DNA of 64,000 bases from Chaetoceros tenuissimus (GCA_021927905.1 BLLK01000045.1:2294001-2358000), one strand, 5' to 3'. Positions 1 to 16,000 are shown, counted from the first letter of the stretch. The notes: generated by a model from the letters alone, not told the origin. A program made the numbers and translations.

Positions 1-1522
1 ATTGTATGGTATGATGCGCTCAAAGCATGCATCAACTTCAAAATCAAAACAGAGATAATTGGTTCTACATATGCACTGAGTGGGTTTTCTCCCTCAGTTT
101 CTGTTCTGAGACGTTCCAAAAGCGGTTGCGCATTTTTCACAAGAACTAGTGGGTTGCTATTATCTTCTAAAAGATTGTAAAGCTGACGGAGGTAATCTGG
201 AACATTAGCCATAACATTCTTTGCGCGAAGCTCACTGAGAAGTGCCTCTCGAGTTGGATTCCTAGTGTGGAATCCCAGGAGAGATGCCATTCTCGCATTC
301 TTGTCCTTCGCAATGTCATCGTGTACTGTTGATTTAATTTTCGCAGTACCATCCTCGGAAGCTGTAGAAGCATTACTTGGGAGAGTTGGAATACAAAGTG
401 CAGCAAGCAACACTGCGCTAGCTTGGAATGTCTTCTGCTCCGCAGTCATCCCTCTGTTATATTCCTTGCAGAGAGTGTAGTACTTGTACCATGCAAAAGC
501 GTGGAACAAGTAGTTCTCAGATACCCAGAAGAGAGTGGTCAACTTCTCGTAGTACGCAGCCATAACCTTCGCTTTTGGAGCACCAGTTCCTCCAGCAATC
601 TTGCGTCGGGAGTGAGAGATTTGAAGAATGTTGAAAATATCCTCAACAGTGCGGAAACCCTCGGTATAAAGATGAAGAGTAGATGCAGTTTCCAATTGAG
701 TGAAACGAGTTTGAAGATGAAGTTCGATAGACTCAGCACTCCATCCTTCCCATCCACGTACCTGCAGTAAACGATGCAAACATTAGCGTAAAATTGGAAT
801 CATGGTTAACTTGACAAAAATAGGAAACTTACTCTATTGTTCACTTTTCCACCTTCCTCAATTTTCGCCATAGCAGCTACACCACCATATTTTTGCAAGT
901 TCTGCAAATGCATTCTGAGCAAATCACAAAGTCTTCTAAATTCTGTTCTTCTCTTGTATTCAGCACAGAATTCTAGCGCCCTTACTGCTGTACTGTGATA
1001 CAATCTTTCGAGCTTTGAGTTACTCTTCAAGATGTCCAATACAGCTCTGTAAGATTCCCAAAGGAACTTGATTTTAGGGAGCAAAACAGTTGACTCGCGC
1101 TGTACTTGTGCTGGATCTGCAGTCATTGTAGAAAGAAGTAACATATTATTTGCATCTGGTGTAGAGTCATCCAAGTCTGATACTGAAATTTCTCCAGATG
1201 TTTCTGCTTTTGCTTCTTTACATTTCATCTCACTTTGCTCAATCAGATACTTAACAATATTCTCAAGACTACCAGGAGCCTGAGATTGACTGATATTACG
1301 ATACTGATGAAGACCATCCTTCACTTCTCTAGACTTATTGAGAGAAAGACAGAGGTCAATGTATGTAGTCATGATTTCTTCATAGATGAGGGACCATGTG
1401 CGGTTACCACGTCTATTAGAGAGTGTCTCGTGAAGAAGAGTAAGAGCAGCTTCAGATTGCTCAATTCCAATCAACTCCTGAGCACGCCTAAATGCATTTT
1501 CTGGTTTTTGATTCCAACTCAT
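1..1522 (-). CDS. EIF3A: Eukaryotic translation initiation factor 3 subunit A (eIF3a), N-terminal part
   Basis: Scaffold subunit of eIF3, which binds the 40S ribosome and recruits mRNA during initiation in the cytosol. Exons are 833-1522 and 1-761 (intron 762-832, GTAAGT...CTGCAG, phase 0); the gene continues past base 1, so about 483 N-terminal residues are visible. The start at 1522 gives MSWNQKPENAFRRAQELI, matching the conserved eIF3a opening (RPENALKRANEF in animals). Later conserved stretches include KDGLHQYRNI (family KEGLYQYKNI), LHLQTRFTQLETA, ALCIPTLPS and PDYLRQLYNLLEDNSNPL, which lead into the PCI region. A GTG/ATG start 19 codons further upstream is possible but lacks family support. 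The second exon has no internal ATG start of its own, so it is easily missed as a plain ORF. Identification is by sequence recall of the family and is strong. Confidence 0.93.
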
Positions 1523-1969
1523 GGTGATAGTGTTCGACCTTTTAGAATGTATGAATATGTAATGTGGAGGAGAGGCCAAGGTTAAGGTGCAATTGTGCTA
1601 GCTGTGTGTTTGGTGTTCATTTTTTGTGTGGAGAGAAGCTGCTGACAGTCTGTCCGTATGTACGACATAGCAGTAACTACACTATACTCCTCTCGTCATT
1701 GTAATTCATCATTAAACTGTAGATAGTAGACTAGAAAGGGAAAGAGATGATTAAGTCTCGTCATCGTTTTATAACATTTTGAGTGATTTTATTTTGATTG
1801 AAAGCTAAATGGTCGTAGTCTAATCATTTTGTTCATCTGGTTCAGGTAATTTCATCAGAATGAGCAGATAAGTTCAGGTGTATGGACTTTAAATATATTT
1901 ATAATGAAAATAAATATATTCTGTAGCATGAAGTTCGTGTATTCTTGCATGATTATTTGAGAATATTAA
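1523..1969. other. Intergenic, 447 bp
   Basis: Lies between the eIF3a start and the gyrB stop. It should hold the eIF3a promoter and the gyrB 3' end. The stretch near 1880-1930 is very AT-rich (repeated AAATATATT). I see no further gene. Confidence 0.5.
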
Positions 1970-4512
<2,543 letters not shown>

Positions 4513-4979
4513 GTTACTGGAAATGCTTATTGCTTGAAAACTTTTTATATCTTCCAACAAACGATATGAATTTGGATATGATTGTATGATGATGTTTTGC
4601 TGATGCGATGCGAAGAAACAAAGATTTCGAAAAATCGAATGGCTGTTAGGATAGCAGTCTCCCTAGCTATTTTGGACATCCGTTTCGCGAAAAATTTTGG
4701 CGTCAAAAGGGCTAAAATAGTAGTCTCTTCAAGAAGCGTGAAGATTTTGCCGTGTTTGGGGTTTGTGGTTCACATGTTCACATCATGTTCTCTCATCTCT
4801 CTCATCCAATAATGAATGTGAAAGAAGCAGGAGGAGGCGAAGAAGGTATTAACGAGTAGAGATACCCAAAGATCATTCAGAATAGGAAGCACCAAAAGAT
4901 CTGCCATACTCAAGTTTCGACATCTGAACTCCGATTACCAGCGAATTGAATCGCCCAAACAAAGTGGCATCTGAAGAAT
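4513..4979. other. Divergent promoter region, 467 bp
   Basis: Separates the divergent gyrB and UBR-type E3 genes and must hold both promoters. A 76-codon stop-free run (4582-4812, plus) resembles no known protein and starts inside the likely gyrB 5' region, so I do not call it. Confidence 0.5.
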
Positions 4980-7900
4980 ATGAAGTCCAGAAGGGATTCT
5001 TCTCAGTCTCCAGAGAAGGGAGATACCCATAGGTCGCGTGACATGGCGGCCTATCCATTGCCGGCGTATATTAATTTTGTTCCAGGAGGTATCGAATATT
5101 CTAAAAACAAATCTAGTAGTTCTCGAGACCATAGTGCATCAGTTGGTTCTGGTAATGATATGCAGAATAACTGGTATCTACTTGGAAAATGCTCCCCTGA
5201 TTATCTTGTACAAAAGGCATTACTGGCTGATGAAACCTTGAACAAACTTGCATGTCGTAGTTACATCCAATCGCAGCTGAAACTTAAAAATGGAAATTTG
5301 AATCCAGTTGAAAAAGAAGGGCTTCTGGAAGATCTTGACAAATTACCATATCGCCTACCATCTCTATCCATTCTTGCCGAGATGGCGTTTGCTCCTTTAA
5401 CAGGAATTCCAGCAGAAGACGTCAAGAAATGGGCAGATAATATGATTTTGGCTTTTTCACAAGACGGTGGAATTGACAATGATTTCGATATGGAAGATGA
5501 TAGTGAAGAATTTTTTCAAAATTTATTCTCAAAGACAGACGAAGAAATCATAAGAAACTATGAAACTCTGTCAAAAAATGAAACTTCATCCATAACTCAA
5601 TCCAAGAGAAATAACAGCTTTACAGGCGGTGACGACTTAATCAAAGTCTTGAAGGAATTGCATCAGGATGGAGCATCACGTTCGTCATCTGAGAATATTT
5701 GTCTACCTGTGAGACCATGTGGATATATCTTTCAGCATGGGGATATTGCATGGAATTGCCGAACTTGCCAATACGATAGTACATGTGTACTTTGTGATTC
5801 ATGTTTTCAAGCCAGTGATCATGAAGGACATGAAGTCACATTTCATAAAACTAGTCCAGGTGGCTGTTGTGATTGTGGAGACTTGGAGGCATGGAAAGCT
5901 GAGGGATGTTGTCCGCTTCATAGACCGAAAAGTGAAGTCATGTCTGAAGAAAGTATTGAAGGAGAAGAAATACAATCAAGCGAATCTACCTTGGCAGAAG
6001 AACTGGAAGCTTTTAGAGTATCTCTAAAAGGTAGAATAGATGGTGAAAAGTTCGTGAGTGAGCTACTCCCAAAGAAAGTAGCTGCTGCATTAGGGGTTGT
6101 GATTGGAGCGGCCGTAAATGCTATAGTTCAAGCAGTAAACGGAAGTGGTATTGGTGCTGATCTTGTACAGTGGACAAGGAGATGGGCCGATCAAGTGAGA
6201 AGAATTCATGACATGTGTTCAGTGGATGAAGAATATATTTTAAGACAGGCTGAGCCATGTGCATCAACAGTAGGCGAATCAATGACATTGTCCTGTCCGT
6301 CAAATTTTCAGCTACACTTGCGACTACACAACGATGATGTCCACACTTATGATGAAGTAATAACAGCTCTATACCGACCTGAATTTAATTTGCGACAGCG
6401 TCAGTCATACAGTGTTGATTCTGCAGATTGGCTTGTTAAAAGCAAAGAAGAGGCCAGATCTAAAACTCAGCTTGTTGATAGTGATGGGCAAGTTATTGTC
6501 CGAGAGTACACATCGATCCAGAATGCACAGGATGGATTTAACAAATTGAAATCGAAAGGATTACATTGCTCTGTTGTATCAACTCCCCAACTTGATCTGG
6601 AGAAAAGAGCAAGGGCTTTGCTGGTATGGCTTACAGATATTGCTGCTGCCCATCCTGCTGTGTCGGCATTAGTTGTACACGCTTTGGTTGACACCACTGA
6701 AGGATCTGACCAATTTGGAGGGGTGTCGGTTTGGAACACATCAAGAATGGTTCCAGTTTGGTCATTTTCTGACAATTATCTTTCGTCGGCAAGAGTCACA
6801 ATCAGTGAAGAGGAAGAAATGAGTCAAGGAATTCCTGGGTGGAAAAGGCGAATGAATGTTTTTTTGCCTCATTTATCTTCATCATTTCTCTCTCGAGAAG
6901 AATCTCGTCAACTTTTTAAACTTGGATATATGTCTCTTAATGACATGTCTTCGCCAGCAAAGGGTACGTTTCTTTCGTCATATCTAATATGTTGAAAACC
7001 AAATTACTTACACTCTTCCTCAAAAATCAGGCGTTGATTTAGACTTTTATTCCAGTGTTCCATATGAATTGACAAGTGAGAGATTTGTCAAATCCCCTCA
7101 TTCTTTGTGGGGAGTTATGCCGTCGCCATATATCAAGACCAGGAAGTATACGCATCCATTGCTTGCTAGAGATACTGACAGTAATTCAGCTTCCCATTAT
7201 CTTTTAGATCGACTTATCATTTTAGATACAGATCTACGAAAGCAACAAGAACCTGACCAACTTGCTAGAGAGACTTGTACCCATAAAATTCTTGGCCTTC
7301 ATATGATAAGTGGAGTTGGTCTTGTAGATGTAGACGGTGAGAAGAATGGAGGATCCTCGATGAAACCTACGGCAGAAGACTGGCATAGGCTGCTTTCTAT
7401 ATCTTCGTACCGAGCACCCATTTCTCCCATATTATTAATGCTCCTTCTTGACCCATATCCGACAAAGCAGCTACGAGCGAATATTCACCAGCTGTTCCTA
7501 TCAATTTTAATTGATGCCAGGTTGAAAGCGAGATTGGCCGCGAGCTTAGGTGCAATTGCCTACCGTCCACTTACGACACTATTCTGTGCTGGCGTGGGCA
7601 CAGATAGCGATACTCCTCTGCATTTCACTGTGCAGATATTTACAGTAGGAAGTATCGTACGTGCACTTTGTGACCAGCAATGTACACAAAAGCTCCTGAG
7701 CGAAGACAGTACTAGTGGTGATGAAGATCATACACTCGGAGCATTCTGTCTCCCGCTGGCACATAATATCGTTAGATGTATTCACACAAATCTTCTTGGA
7801 TCTTGTGAAGATATTAGAATGTTGTACAAGAACACAGATGCTGGTAATATTAACGAGACCAAAGATTCAAGGCAGAAATCAAACAATGTCCTAATTTATC

Positions 7901-10900
7901 AGCAGAATGAATTGCCTGCGCGAACAGTTCTACCTGCAGCTCCTGATGATGGTTTCCTTGATTGCCGTTCAACCAGACACAAAAGATTATCTCATCTTCT
8001 TCGTGATTTAGAATATGTGGTCGAAACACCTGGAACTGCATTGAGATTACTGAAAAGCAGTAGTGAGGAACAGAGGGCACTCTCTATTCCATTTGCTAAT
8101 ATGTGGTGTCGGCTTTTACGTCTTGCACAAGGAATAGATCCACAGAAAAGAAAGATAAGTGGAGGACATGTGGAATATGAAAATCTACGATGGCTTGAAG
8201 CTTTTAGTCTTAGTCTTCATTTTGCAGGCGCCAGGGATAAACTGGCAGAATCGCTACCAAATTCAACAAACATTGAGAAACCATCTTTGGATATGATGCG
8301 TGATGCTATGGGTAATTTGCTAGTTGCACTTTTGCGAGAAATGAAATGGTGGTTGTACAGAGAAGGAGTTTTGGATGTTCTACCGTCAGCATCAGTGAGA
8401 AGAGGGACTGATAACAAAATGGATGCATTTCAAAGAAGTACTTTACATGTGGCAAGTGCTTCTACGGATGTTGGAGATCAATTTTCTTTAGTGGAAGATG
8501 GGAATAAAACACCAGCATTTTCTTGCGCAAACCAAATAAAAATGACAGAAAGTCATCTTGAAGTGATAGAAATGGCATTAAAGGTTGAACAGGGAAAATA
8601 TCGTTTTAATGGATCAGGACGGGGTCCTATTGCAGGTGACTGGTTACGTGTGCCGCATTCTCCTCATGGTGGTGATTGGTTGTCATTTCATTTGCCTTTA
8701 CACAGGGCATTTGCAAGAAATATTCTATCGATATGTTCCTTTGATGTATCTGAAGAAACGAGAGATGCGAAAACACAAAGTTGGTGGAAAATACCTATTC
8801 TTGATTATGAATCAAATGTTGTTGTATCCGAAGATGCGATTGTGGACCATCCTCTTTGCGATCTCTTGAGATCAACGTTGAGGTCGTCCAATTGTCGTAT
8901 AACTTGGTCTGCAGGGCCTGACTGTAATAGTGAAGAAGCACACAAGCGGCGATCTCGATCGCGGGCAATATCGTCGGCTGTCGCTGCATCAAAGGTTATT
9001 CACAGCCTCTGTGACCACCCTCTGCGTTGTTTAGCTGCATCTGAACAAATCCGTCGTCACTTATGGAATAGAAATGGATCGCCTGCAGCTGGAATGGCAT
9101 TGAATTATGCAACAACCCCATTGTGTAGATCTTTTAGAGACTTAGATCTAACTATGGTACAACTATCTGCTGCTGGATTCAGTTTCGGATTGGGGGCTCG
9201 TAGAGTATTTGCTCTTATTCTTAGTCGATTTGATCTTGAAGGATTTCTGTGTGATCTTGAAAGAAGAAATACCGTTGTGCCCCAAAGTGACAATGACGAA
9301 GTAGTTATTCCAATCGAATGGGTTTTACCCAAAAGATTGCAAGACCCCGAACATGCGCAAGTTCTTATGGAAGCTTTCTTTTCAACACTTTGTGTTTTGG
9401 TGACTGAATTACCTAGTCCACCGCCATTATCTAGCAATGACGGTGACTTTATGAAGAGTAAAATTCGGAGAGAATTGTTACATGCGCTCGCTGTGCAGCC
9501 GCTCACTTACAGCAAAGCCATGAGTGCCGCTTCGATTGCAGTTTCGAGAAAAGATGAACATACTTCATCAAATTCATTTCATGGCGATTCAGCTTCATTC
9601 AAAGATATGTTTGAGATGGCACTTGCTGATATCAGCGAACAGAAGAAAGCTGGATCCCGGGGTGCACCAACATTTACATTAAAAAGCTCTGTTAGTGGAG
9701 AATATGATCCAACCTTCTTTCATTTGAAAGGTTCAGAACATCAGCATGCAATGGACACAATTACAAGACTTAGAAGACAGCAATCGTCACAGGGATCAAA
9801 TGGAACGTGCTTTCCAATAGTTTGTCCACCGCCTAAGTGTCATCCTAGATTTCTTCCTTGTAGATTGATTTTACACCTTCCAGCGTTGGATGCAGCTATT
9901 AGGCGGGGATTGATGTTCACACTTACTGGAGGCGAGTGGGTTCCTCCTTCCGATCCGTCAATCAGTGAAGATGACTTTACATATATGTCAAGTCCATCTT
10001 TCGCTTCTGATTTCTCTGGTTCAGAGGGTAAGGTACTAAAAGTAAATGCGAGGAGAAAAGTAAGACTTTCGAAGAATAAGAAAGAAGAGTTTTCAGAGAA
10101 AACCATCAAGACTTCCTCTCACTCATTTCTAGAGATTCTCCAACTATTGACACTTCAAGTTCACAGTCTAGAGGAATGTGCAGTTTTGAATAGATCACTT
10201 GCAAGCCTTGATTTCGAAAACAAATCATTGTCCTCTTCCATTTCCATAAATTCTTACCTGAGTCGTTTGATTCATGTGCCTTCAAGCCTTGTCGATGTTT
10301 GGGCTTTCAGGTGTTCCCCTGATGGCCCACTTTCATCTGAAGGGAGCGGTAGAAACAAGGCTTCAATTTTAGGTATGCTAATAGCTCTATATGAGCATAG
10401 ATCAGATCTGAATGTAACGAAAGGAAATAAATCAAACGGAGATGATGATAACGGTGGGGCCAGATACCTTGTTGCAGATGGCTTAAAATGGCTTCTTAGG
10501 TTTGTATTTACTTTAGTTGATGGAGCTGAAAGTGTTGGCGAGGCTTGTAAAAGTGCAACTTCAGGTGTCCAATTGAAAAAAGCTGGTGCGGGCACATCTA
10601 CGTTGTGGTCGATTGATGAGTCTCTACAACGTTCAGTTCGAGGAATGCTTGAAAATCTTCCAGAGCTATGGCCATCTGAAGAAAAAATGCAAACAGATGA
10701 TGACCTTCAGGTTTCAGAGAAAAATCGTAAGGCAAGGAAAGCAGCCCAAATGCGTATTATGGAAAGAATGAAAAAACAACAGGAATCCTTTGCTGCAAGT
10801 ATGGGTGAAGATGAAAAAGTTAGCTTTGGTGAAAGCGGTAACATTGACGAAGAAGCTGATCTATGTATTATATGTAGATGCGATGATAATGATGGGGAGA

Positions 10901-13900
10901 GCAATGGCCCCCTAGGATATCTTGGTCATATTCAGAGATCACGCACTCTACAACTAAGAAATCAAAATGAAATCTCGTCACTTTCAAGAGGGGGCAGTGT
11001 TACTTACAGAGTAGTGGGGGACAAAGGCTGTCAGGTAAGACTTTGACGATTTTCATTATTGGCGAAAGTTCAAATCAATTGTACTAATATCTGTAGCTAC
11101 GAGAAAGTATATCTTTAGACTCTCAACCAGTAGCATGTATCCCAATGGGAAGTATAGTTGAAGCACTTGAATCATTTGTCTCTCCAAAGTATGATGTCCG
11201 CACTAGGAGAGTTTTTGTGACATATAAATCTGAAAACGATGGTAAGACTGTGAAAGGTTGGGCAAGCATACAGTCCTCACAGGGTTATATTATTTTGCGT
11301 CCAGTGATTGATTTATGTTATACCAATTCTAGATGGGGAGCAACAAGACCGATGATCAAGCAGTGTGGACATGCTGCGCATTTGAAATGCGTCGACACCC
11401 ACGTGGCTTCTATTCATCAGAAATCTGAGACAGATACTCCTTACGATGGGCGTTTTGCAGCAGATATTGAGGACGGAGAATTTTTATGCCCTCTATGCAA
11501 GCAGCTATGTAATGTTGTTGTTCCCTCTGAAAACCTCGCTCTCGCAAGTATGGACAGTTTTGATAAAGATGGTTCCTCGACATCCAATTTGATGTCTGAT
11601 AAAGACATCTTTGGAAAAATCCGATCTAAAATCTGCCAAGAAGTTTCAAAAAGGCCTTACACAAGTGAAGAACTTAGATCCATCCGTCAATATGGTATCT
11701 ACTTAGAGCAATCTATGCAGGTCTTTTCGTGGGAACCATACTATAGACGAAAAAGAAAAATCAACGACTTGTGGAACGATGCGATCACAAATTGGGATTT
11801 TGAAGACAAAGAGATGATTGATGCTCAATCGCAAGGTGATAAGGAAATAGGTAATCAAGTTTCTGATATTATGAGACTTCTTCGTCAGCAGCATATTGCT
11901 TGGGCAACAATCGGTCATACTGCAGCATCTGCTGAGTCTTCGCAGCGTGGAATTGGAAGAAGTGGATTTGAACCACCCACAGTGGATCCCTGGAATGATT
12001 ATGGACCTTCAAATCGCGATAGCCATACAATGGTGACAGAGATGAGAAGAAGTTTATCAGCTGCCGCAAGCCTTTTGGTTGTATTGAATGATAGAATCAA
12101 TCAACAACTTGAATCGAAAGGGGAGAAATCAACATCCAATACAGCGTCTATTGTGGGCTTTCTTCTTGGAAATATTTTGAATGGTGAATTTTGGAGCTCC
12201 ACAATGAACAAGCAACCTGCACTGAACTCTGAATGGAAGGTTCTTACTTCCCTCTTGGCATCAACCCCATGTCATGTGGCAAAAGATGAATCTTTACCGG
12301 CGAAAAATGAAGCCCGTGCTATCGCTGCTCAGATTTGGTCAATTAATTCTGGGCAAAGTTCATCAAAAGATAATCCTCCTACTCCATATTGTGTAAAGAA
12401 GGTCATGGATAGTAATATTGAGCTAAAAAAAGATTGGGGTACAATGACGCCTTCAGTAGCCATGGATAGTATGGTGCCATTTCGACCAGCTTTAGCTTCA
12501 TCTTTCCTATACCTTCCTCTGTTATCTTGGGATCTTGGTACATTATCAGGCGCCATTTTCTCGACATTGCTCTCCACAAGTAGTGTTTCCATTGAAGATT
12601 TCAAATATTCATCGTCGATTCTTCTTGTAGGAAAAATCATTCAAGTCCTTCTCACTATCCCAGAACTTGATGAAACAGCTTCAATTTGTGATTTTGAACC
12701 TGATATCGATGTCACGAAAGAAAGCACAGCTATTTATCAGCTTTTCAAAAAAGTAAGATCGAGTGTTGGTCTTCAATATGAATCATACAAAGACAATAAT
12801 GAGGTTTTATTGTCTTTAGTTAGTAAAGGGGTGTTGCCGTTCGCTCGTAGTCTTCTACTCTTGTTGAGAGCATCATCAAGTTCGCTCCGAGTTCATGATC
12901 GTAACACTGATGAGAGTTTTCAAAAAATTCTTGAAGATGAAGACATGATGTATATCGAAGATGGCGTTTATATTGCAAAAGAAATGAATTGTCCTACACC
13001 GTCTCAACTTATGAGTGGCTTTGAATCATCTGATCCGATGAGTGATGTTGTAAATGAATTCGACGTTTGGGGTCATTTGATCGAACGCTGGTTATGTGCT
13101 TTGAAAACAGTTGATGTTTATCACGGATCTTACGGGAATTATGTTGATCTGAACTCGTCAGGAGATTTGATCCCAAAAATTACCAAAATCAATTATGACA
13201 TTGCTTCGAAAATTTCAAGAAAGGCTTCCATTGATACTGATAATGTCGCTGCTCCTCAAGAGGGAGTAGCCACTCATGATAATAATGAGCATTTTTCCGA
13301 TTCCGTAGATTCGGATGATAGCATGGGTGAGGATTCCGAGCAAGATGACACAGATAACATGTGGCCTCAGTTTGTTGTCGATAACGGTGGTGATAGTGAT
13401 GTAGATGGTGATGGTAGTAGTGACGAAGCAATGGAACATGTTGATGATATGTTCGATGACATTAATGATGTGTTTGTCTTGCACAATGTTCCCTCTCAGT
13501 CAAATCAAGATGATGAAATTCAATGCGACAAGTCAACAAGTTCCTCATATCCTTGGGATAGGGATAGTAGCAATACAGAGTCTTCAAAGGAGATACGTGC
13601 AAGAGATATATCATATGCAAATGTGTCCACGTCTGCAATCATACCTTTTCAGCCAAGCTTTTTGGGGTTACAATACCCCGGTCCTGGTCCAAGAGGCTGT
13701 CCATTCGATTTCACTGCAGCTTCAAGAATCATGCGTGACAGAAGTCACTTGGGTCTATTCCACTGTTCAGGTAAGTCTTGCACATATTTCACCAATCAAT
13801 CATCTATCAACTTGCTCACCTCTCCAAATTCTAAATAGACAATACTGGTGGGTCTGGATTAATTAGATTACCCGTATCATTTGTTGAGTTATACAGTCTT

Positions 13901-14356
13901 GTGAATCAAGTCAAGAAGGTAGGGCGTTCAAATGGTTTAGATGACGAAGATAATGACGGATACTCTTCAGGAGAAGCAGCAATTTGTCTCATTACTGGAA
14001 CTATTATAAAATCAGGTTCATCTCGTCGCTATCGCCGCCCTGGTGGACGAAGCAGTCGTGAGCCTGGTGCATGTACAGTGCATTCTCGTAAATATGGTTC
14101 AGGCACAGGTATCTTCTTTTTACCCCAGAAGTGCACTGTTCTTTTGATACACAATAAAAAATCAGCATATTGGATGAGTCTATACGTTGATGAAAACGGA
14201 GAGGAAGATCCGAACCTACAAAGAGGTCGCCCACTGTATCTGAATAAAGAGCGTTACGAAACTCTTTCGGCATTGTGGAGAAGTCACGGTGTTCCTGGAG
14301 AAGTTGCGCAAATAAGATCTACGTCGGATAGAGTAATTCGAGACAATTGGTACTAG
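4980..14356 (+). CDS. UBR-type N-recognin E3 ubiquitin ligase (PRT6/UBR1-like), 3059 aa
   Basis: Recognises destabilising N-terminal residues and ubiquitinates the substrate (N-degron pathway). Exons are 4980-6963, 7031-11034, 11097-13770 and 13839-14356; all three introns are 62-68 bp GT-AG and restore one frame. The UBR box lies at about residues 245-315 (CGYIFQHGDIAWNCRTC ... CCDCGD ... CPLH) with its zinc Cys/His set. A ClpS-like N-domain follows at about 441-560 (LHLRLHNDDVHTYDEVI). An interrupted RING-H2 spans about 1939-2135, with CIICRC at the front and CGHAAHLKC plus CPLCKQLC nearly 200 residues on, the spacing usual for UBR1-class ligases. The C-terminus (GRPLYLNKERYETLSALW) is the UBR autoinhibitory domain. 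An Asp/Ser-rich acidic stretch sits before the last exon. The architecture is complete, including the type 2 (ClpS-like) site. At over 3000 residues it is longer than yeast and animal UBR1 (about 1750-1950). Confidence 0.95.
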
Positions 14357-14457
14357 TACGTTTGCGTCTTTCTAATAATAAATAACAAAAATTAAGAGAA
14401 AGTCTCGGCTGATAAAATATAATATTGTCGTGCTGTAAATTTTATGAAGAACTAGTT

Positions 14458-15405
14458 TCAAAGATTGGAAATAATGCCACTGACTTCATTATACACATCT
14501 TCCACGCTACGGTCAGCAACAATGGTTTTGCTCAAACCCTTCTTTTCATACATCTCAACAATTGGCATTGACTCTGTTTTGAATGTTCTAAATCTTTTCA
14601 AAATTGTATCTATGTTATCGTCATTGCGGCCAGATGTTTTCCCTCTTTCCAAAAGACGTGCTGTCAAAACATCTTCAGAGTTTATGAACATGTTAGTCTT
14701 GTTGAATAACATTGTATCATTTCGCATAAAAAAATGAGACCTACCTTCAGGACACTCCATAAAAAGGACACACTTTATAGATGAAATATTAGCCATTTGT
14801 TCCTCCCATACACTACAATTTTCTACTCCTCGAGGAAAGCCGTCAATGAGGAATTTTGTTTGTTTCTTCTCGTTATGAAGTTTTTCCATCGCATTTTTAA
14901 TCAGTGTTACAGTAATACTTGAAGGAACTAATTCCCCATTGGAAATTTTAGCATTGATGATTCCAGCCAACTCACTGCCACTTTTCCGCTCGGCACGGAG
15001 CAAATCTCCCGCAGAGAGATGAGCCCATCCGAGATTCTTTTCAATACAAATTCAAATCATATCCGTTGGTAATTTGTTCTCAAAAAGATCTAATTCCAAA
15101 TTCTTTATGATATTCTTACCTTGGACAATAACTCACACTGAGTTCCTTTGCCTGCACCCTATGAATAAATTATTGGTTAGAAAAGTGGATAGGTTTGATG
15201 TTGGGACTTTCACGAGAGAATAGGCAAAGATACGTACTGGTCCTCCTAAAATGAAAACTACGTCAAACTTTTTCTCGTTGGTCTTCTTGGCTTTACGAGC
15301 AAGATAGCCGGTGTAAGCGGCAGCGGAAGAAGCAAAGAGAAAAGCTGAGAATGGGCAAAATGATAGTTTCATTGATTTATTGCAATGATTACAGTCTGGA
15401 GACAT
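14458..15405 (-). CDS. UMP-CMP kinase family nucleoside monophosphate kinase
   Basis: Transfers phosphate from ATP to UMP/CMP. Four exons: 15238-15405, 15120-15158 (a 39-bp microexon GAGKGTQCELLSK), 14745-15036 and 14458-14672, giving 237 aa. The P-loop LGGPGAGKGT is split by an intron. Other blocks are HLSAGDLLRAER, FLIDGFPRGVENC, LLERGKTSGRNDDN and a C-terminal VEDVYNEV. The last intron (14673-14744) is 72 bp with no stop codon, so the plain ORF carries 24 false residues between CPEG and EDV; removing it gives CPEDVLTARLLERG, the family sequence, and the intron has a textbook ACTAAC branch site. The N-terminus has a hydrophobic segment (KLSFCPFSAFLFASSAAAY) followed by basic residues, so membrane or organelle targeting is likely; an alternative ATG is at 15372. 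It runs tail-to-tail with the E3 gene, 101 bp away. Confidence 0.9.
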
Positions 15406-16000
15406 GGTTCTTGTCTCGAGATAAGTTAAAAGTTATGTGATTTTCACTGTAGATATGAAGACATCACAGCATTCTATCATCTTTGTTTGAAGAACTGACA
15501 GAACAACACAGCTACCGTACAGAGAGGAACAAAAGAAGAGAAGAAGAGGAGGAGGCTTTGGATTTCGAGCTGATGATGAATTTTTAAAATGGCACGAAAA
15601 TGGATGAAATGAGGCTCAAATACGTGAGAATGATGTAGGGTGATAATTAGCACGTCATTACTTCAACCTCTGAGACGTCCCATGGCCACTCATTTTACCT
15701 TATTCAAAAATTATCATTTTCTTATACAAGATTTTCTTGAATAAGAAAATAGGTGCCAATTCTTTTGTTCAATGAAAATGATGTCATTATGAATTCAGCC
15801 ACAGCATGTCCAGATAGATTTTCTCGACCAATCAAATTACTTCCTCTGTCACTCTGTCAGCTAATTTCCCTATAAATAGCCTTTTGATTGAGTTCCATTT
15901 CAGTTGGTTTGACTCATCGTGTGGAATACAGAATGGTTTTTGGCACAACTACAACATAAAAAGAGGAAAACAAATTGGAAGAAAGCATCAGAATTCAATC
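15406..16000. other. Divergent promoter region, 595 bp
   Basis: Lies between the UMP-CMP kinase and the HSF-type gene. It holds a TATA box (15871-15879) and a 9-bp perfect inverted repeat, CTTATTCAA at 15699-15707 and TTGAATAAG at 15737-15745. No gene is seen. Confidence 0.5.
15871..15879 (+). promoter_or_regulatory. TATA box of the HSF-type gene
   Basis: TATAAATAG sits 130 bp upstream of the chosen ATG at 16001. Transcription starting about 30 bp downstream would exclude the in-frame ATG at 15884 from the mRNA, which supports the 16001 start. Confidence 0.5.

Noticed and set aside
4582-4812. 76-residue open frame between gyrB and the E3 gene
   Set aside because: No recognisable features; length is expected by chance and it overlaps likely promoters.
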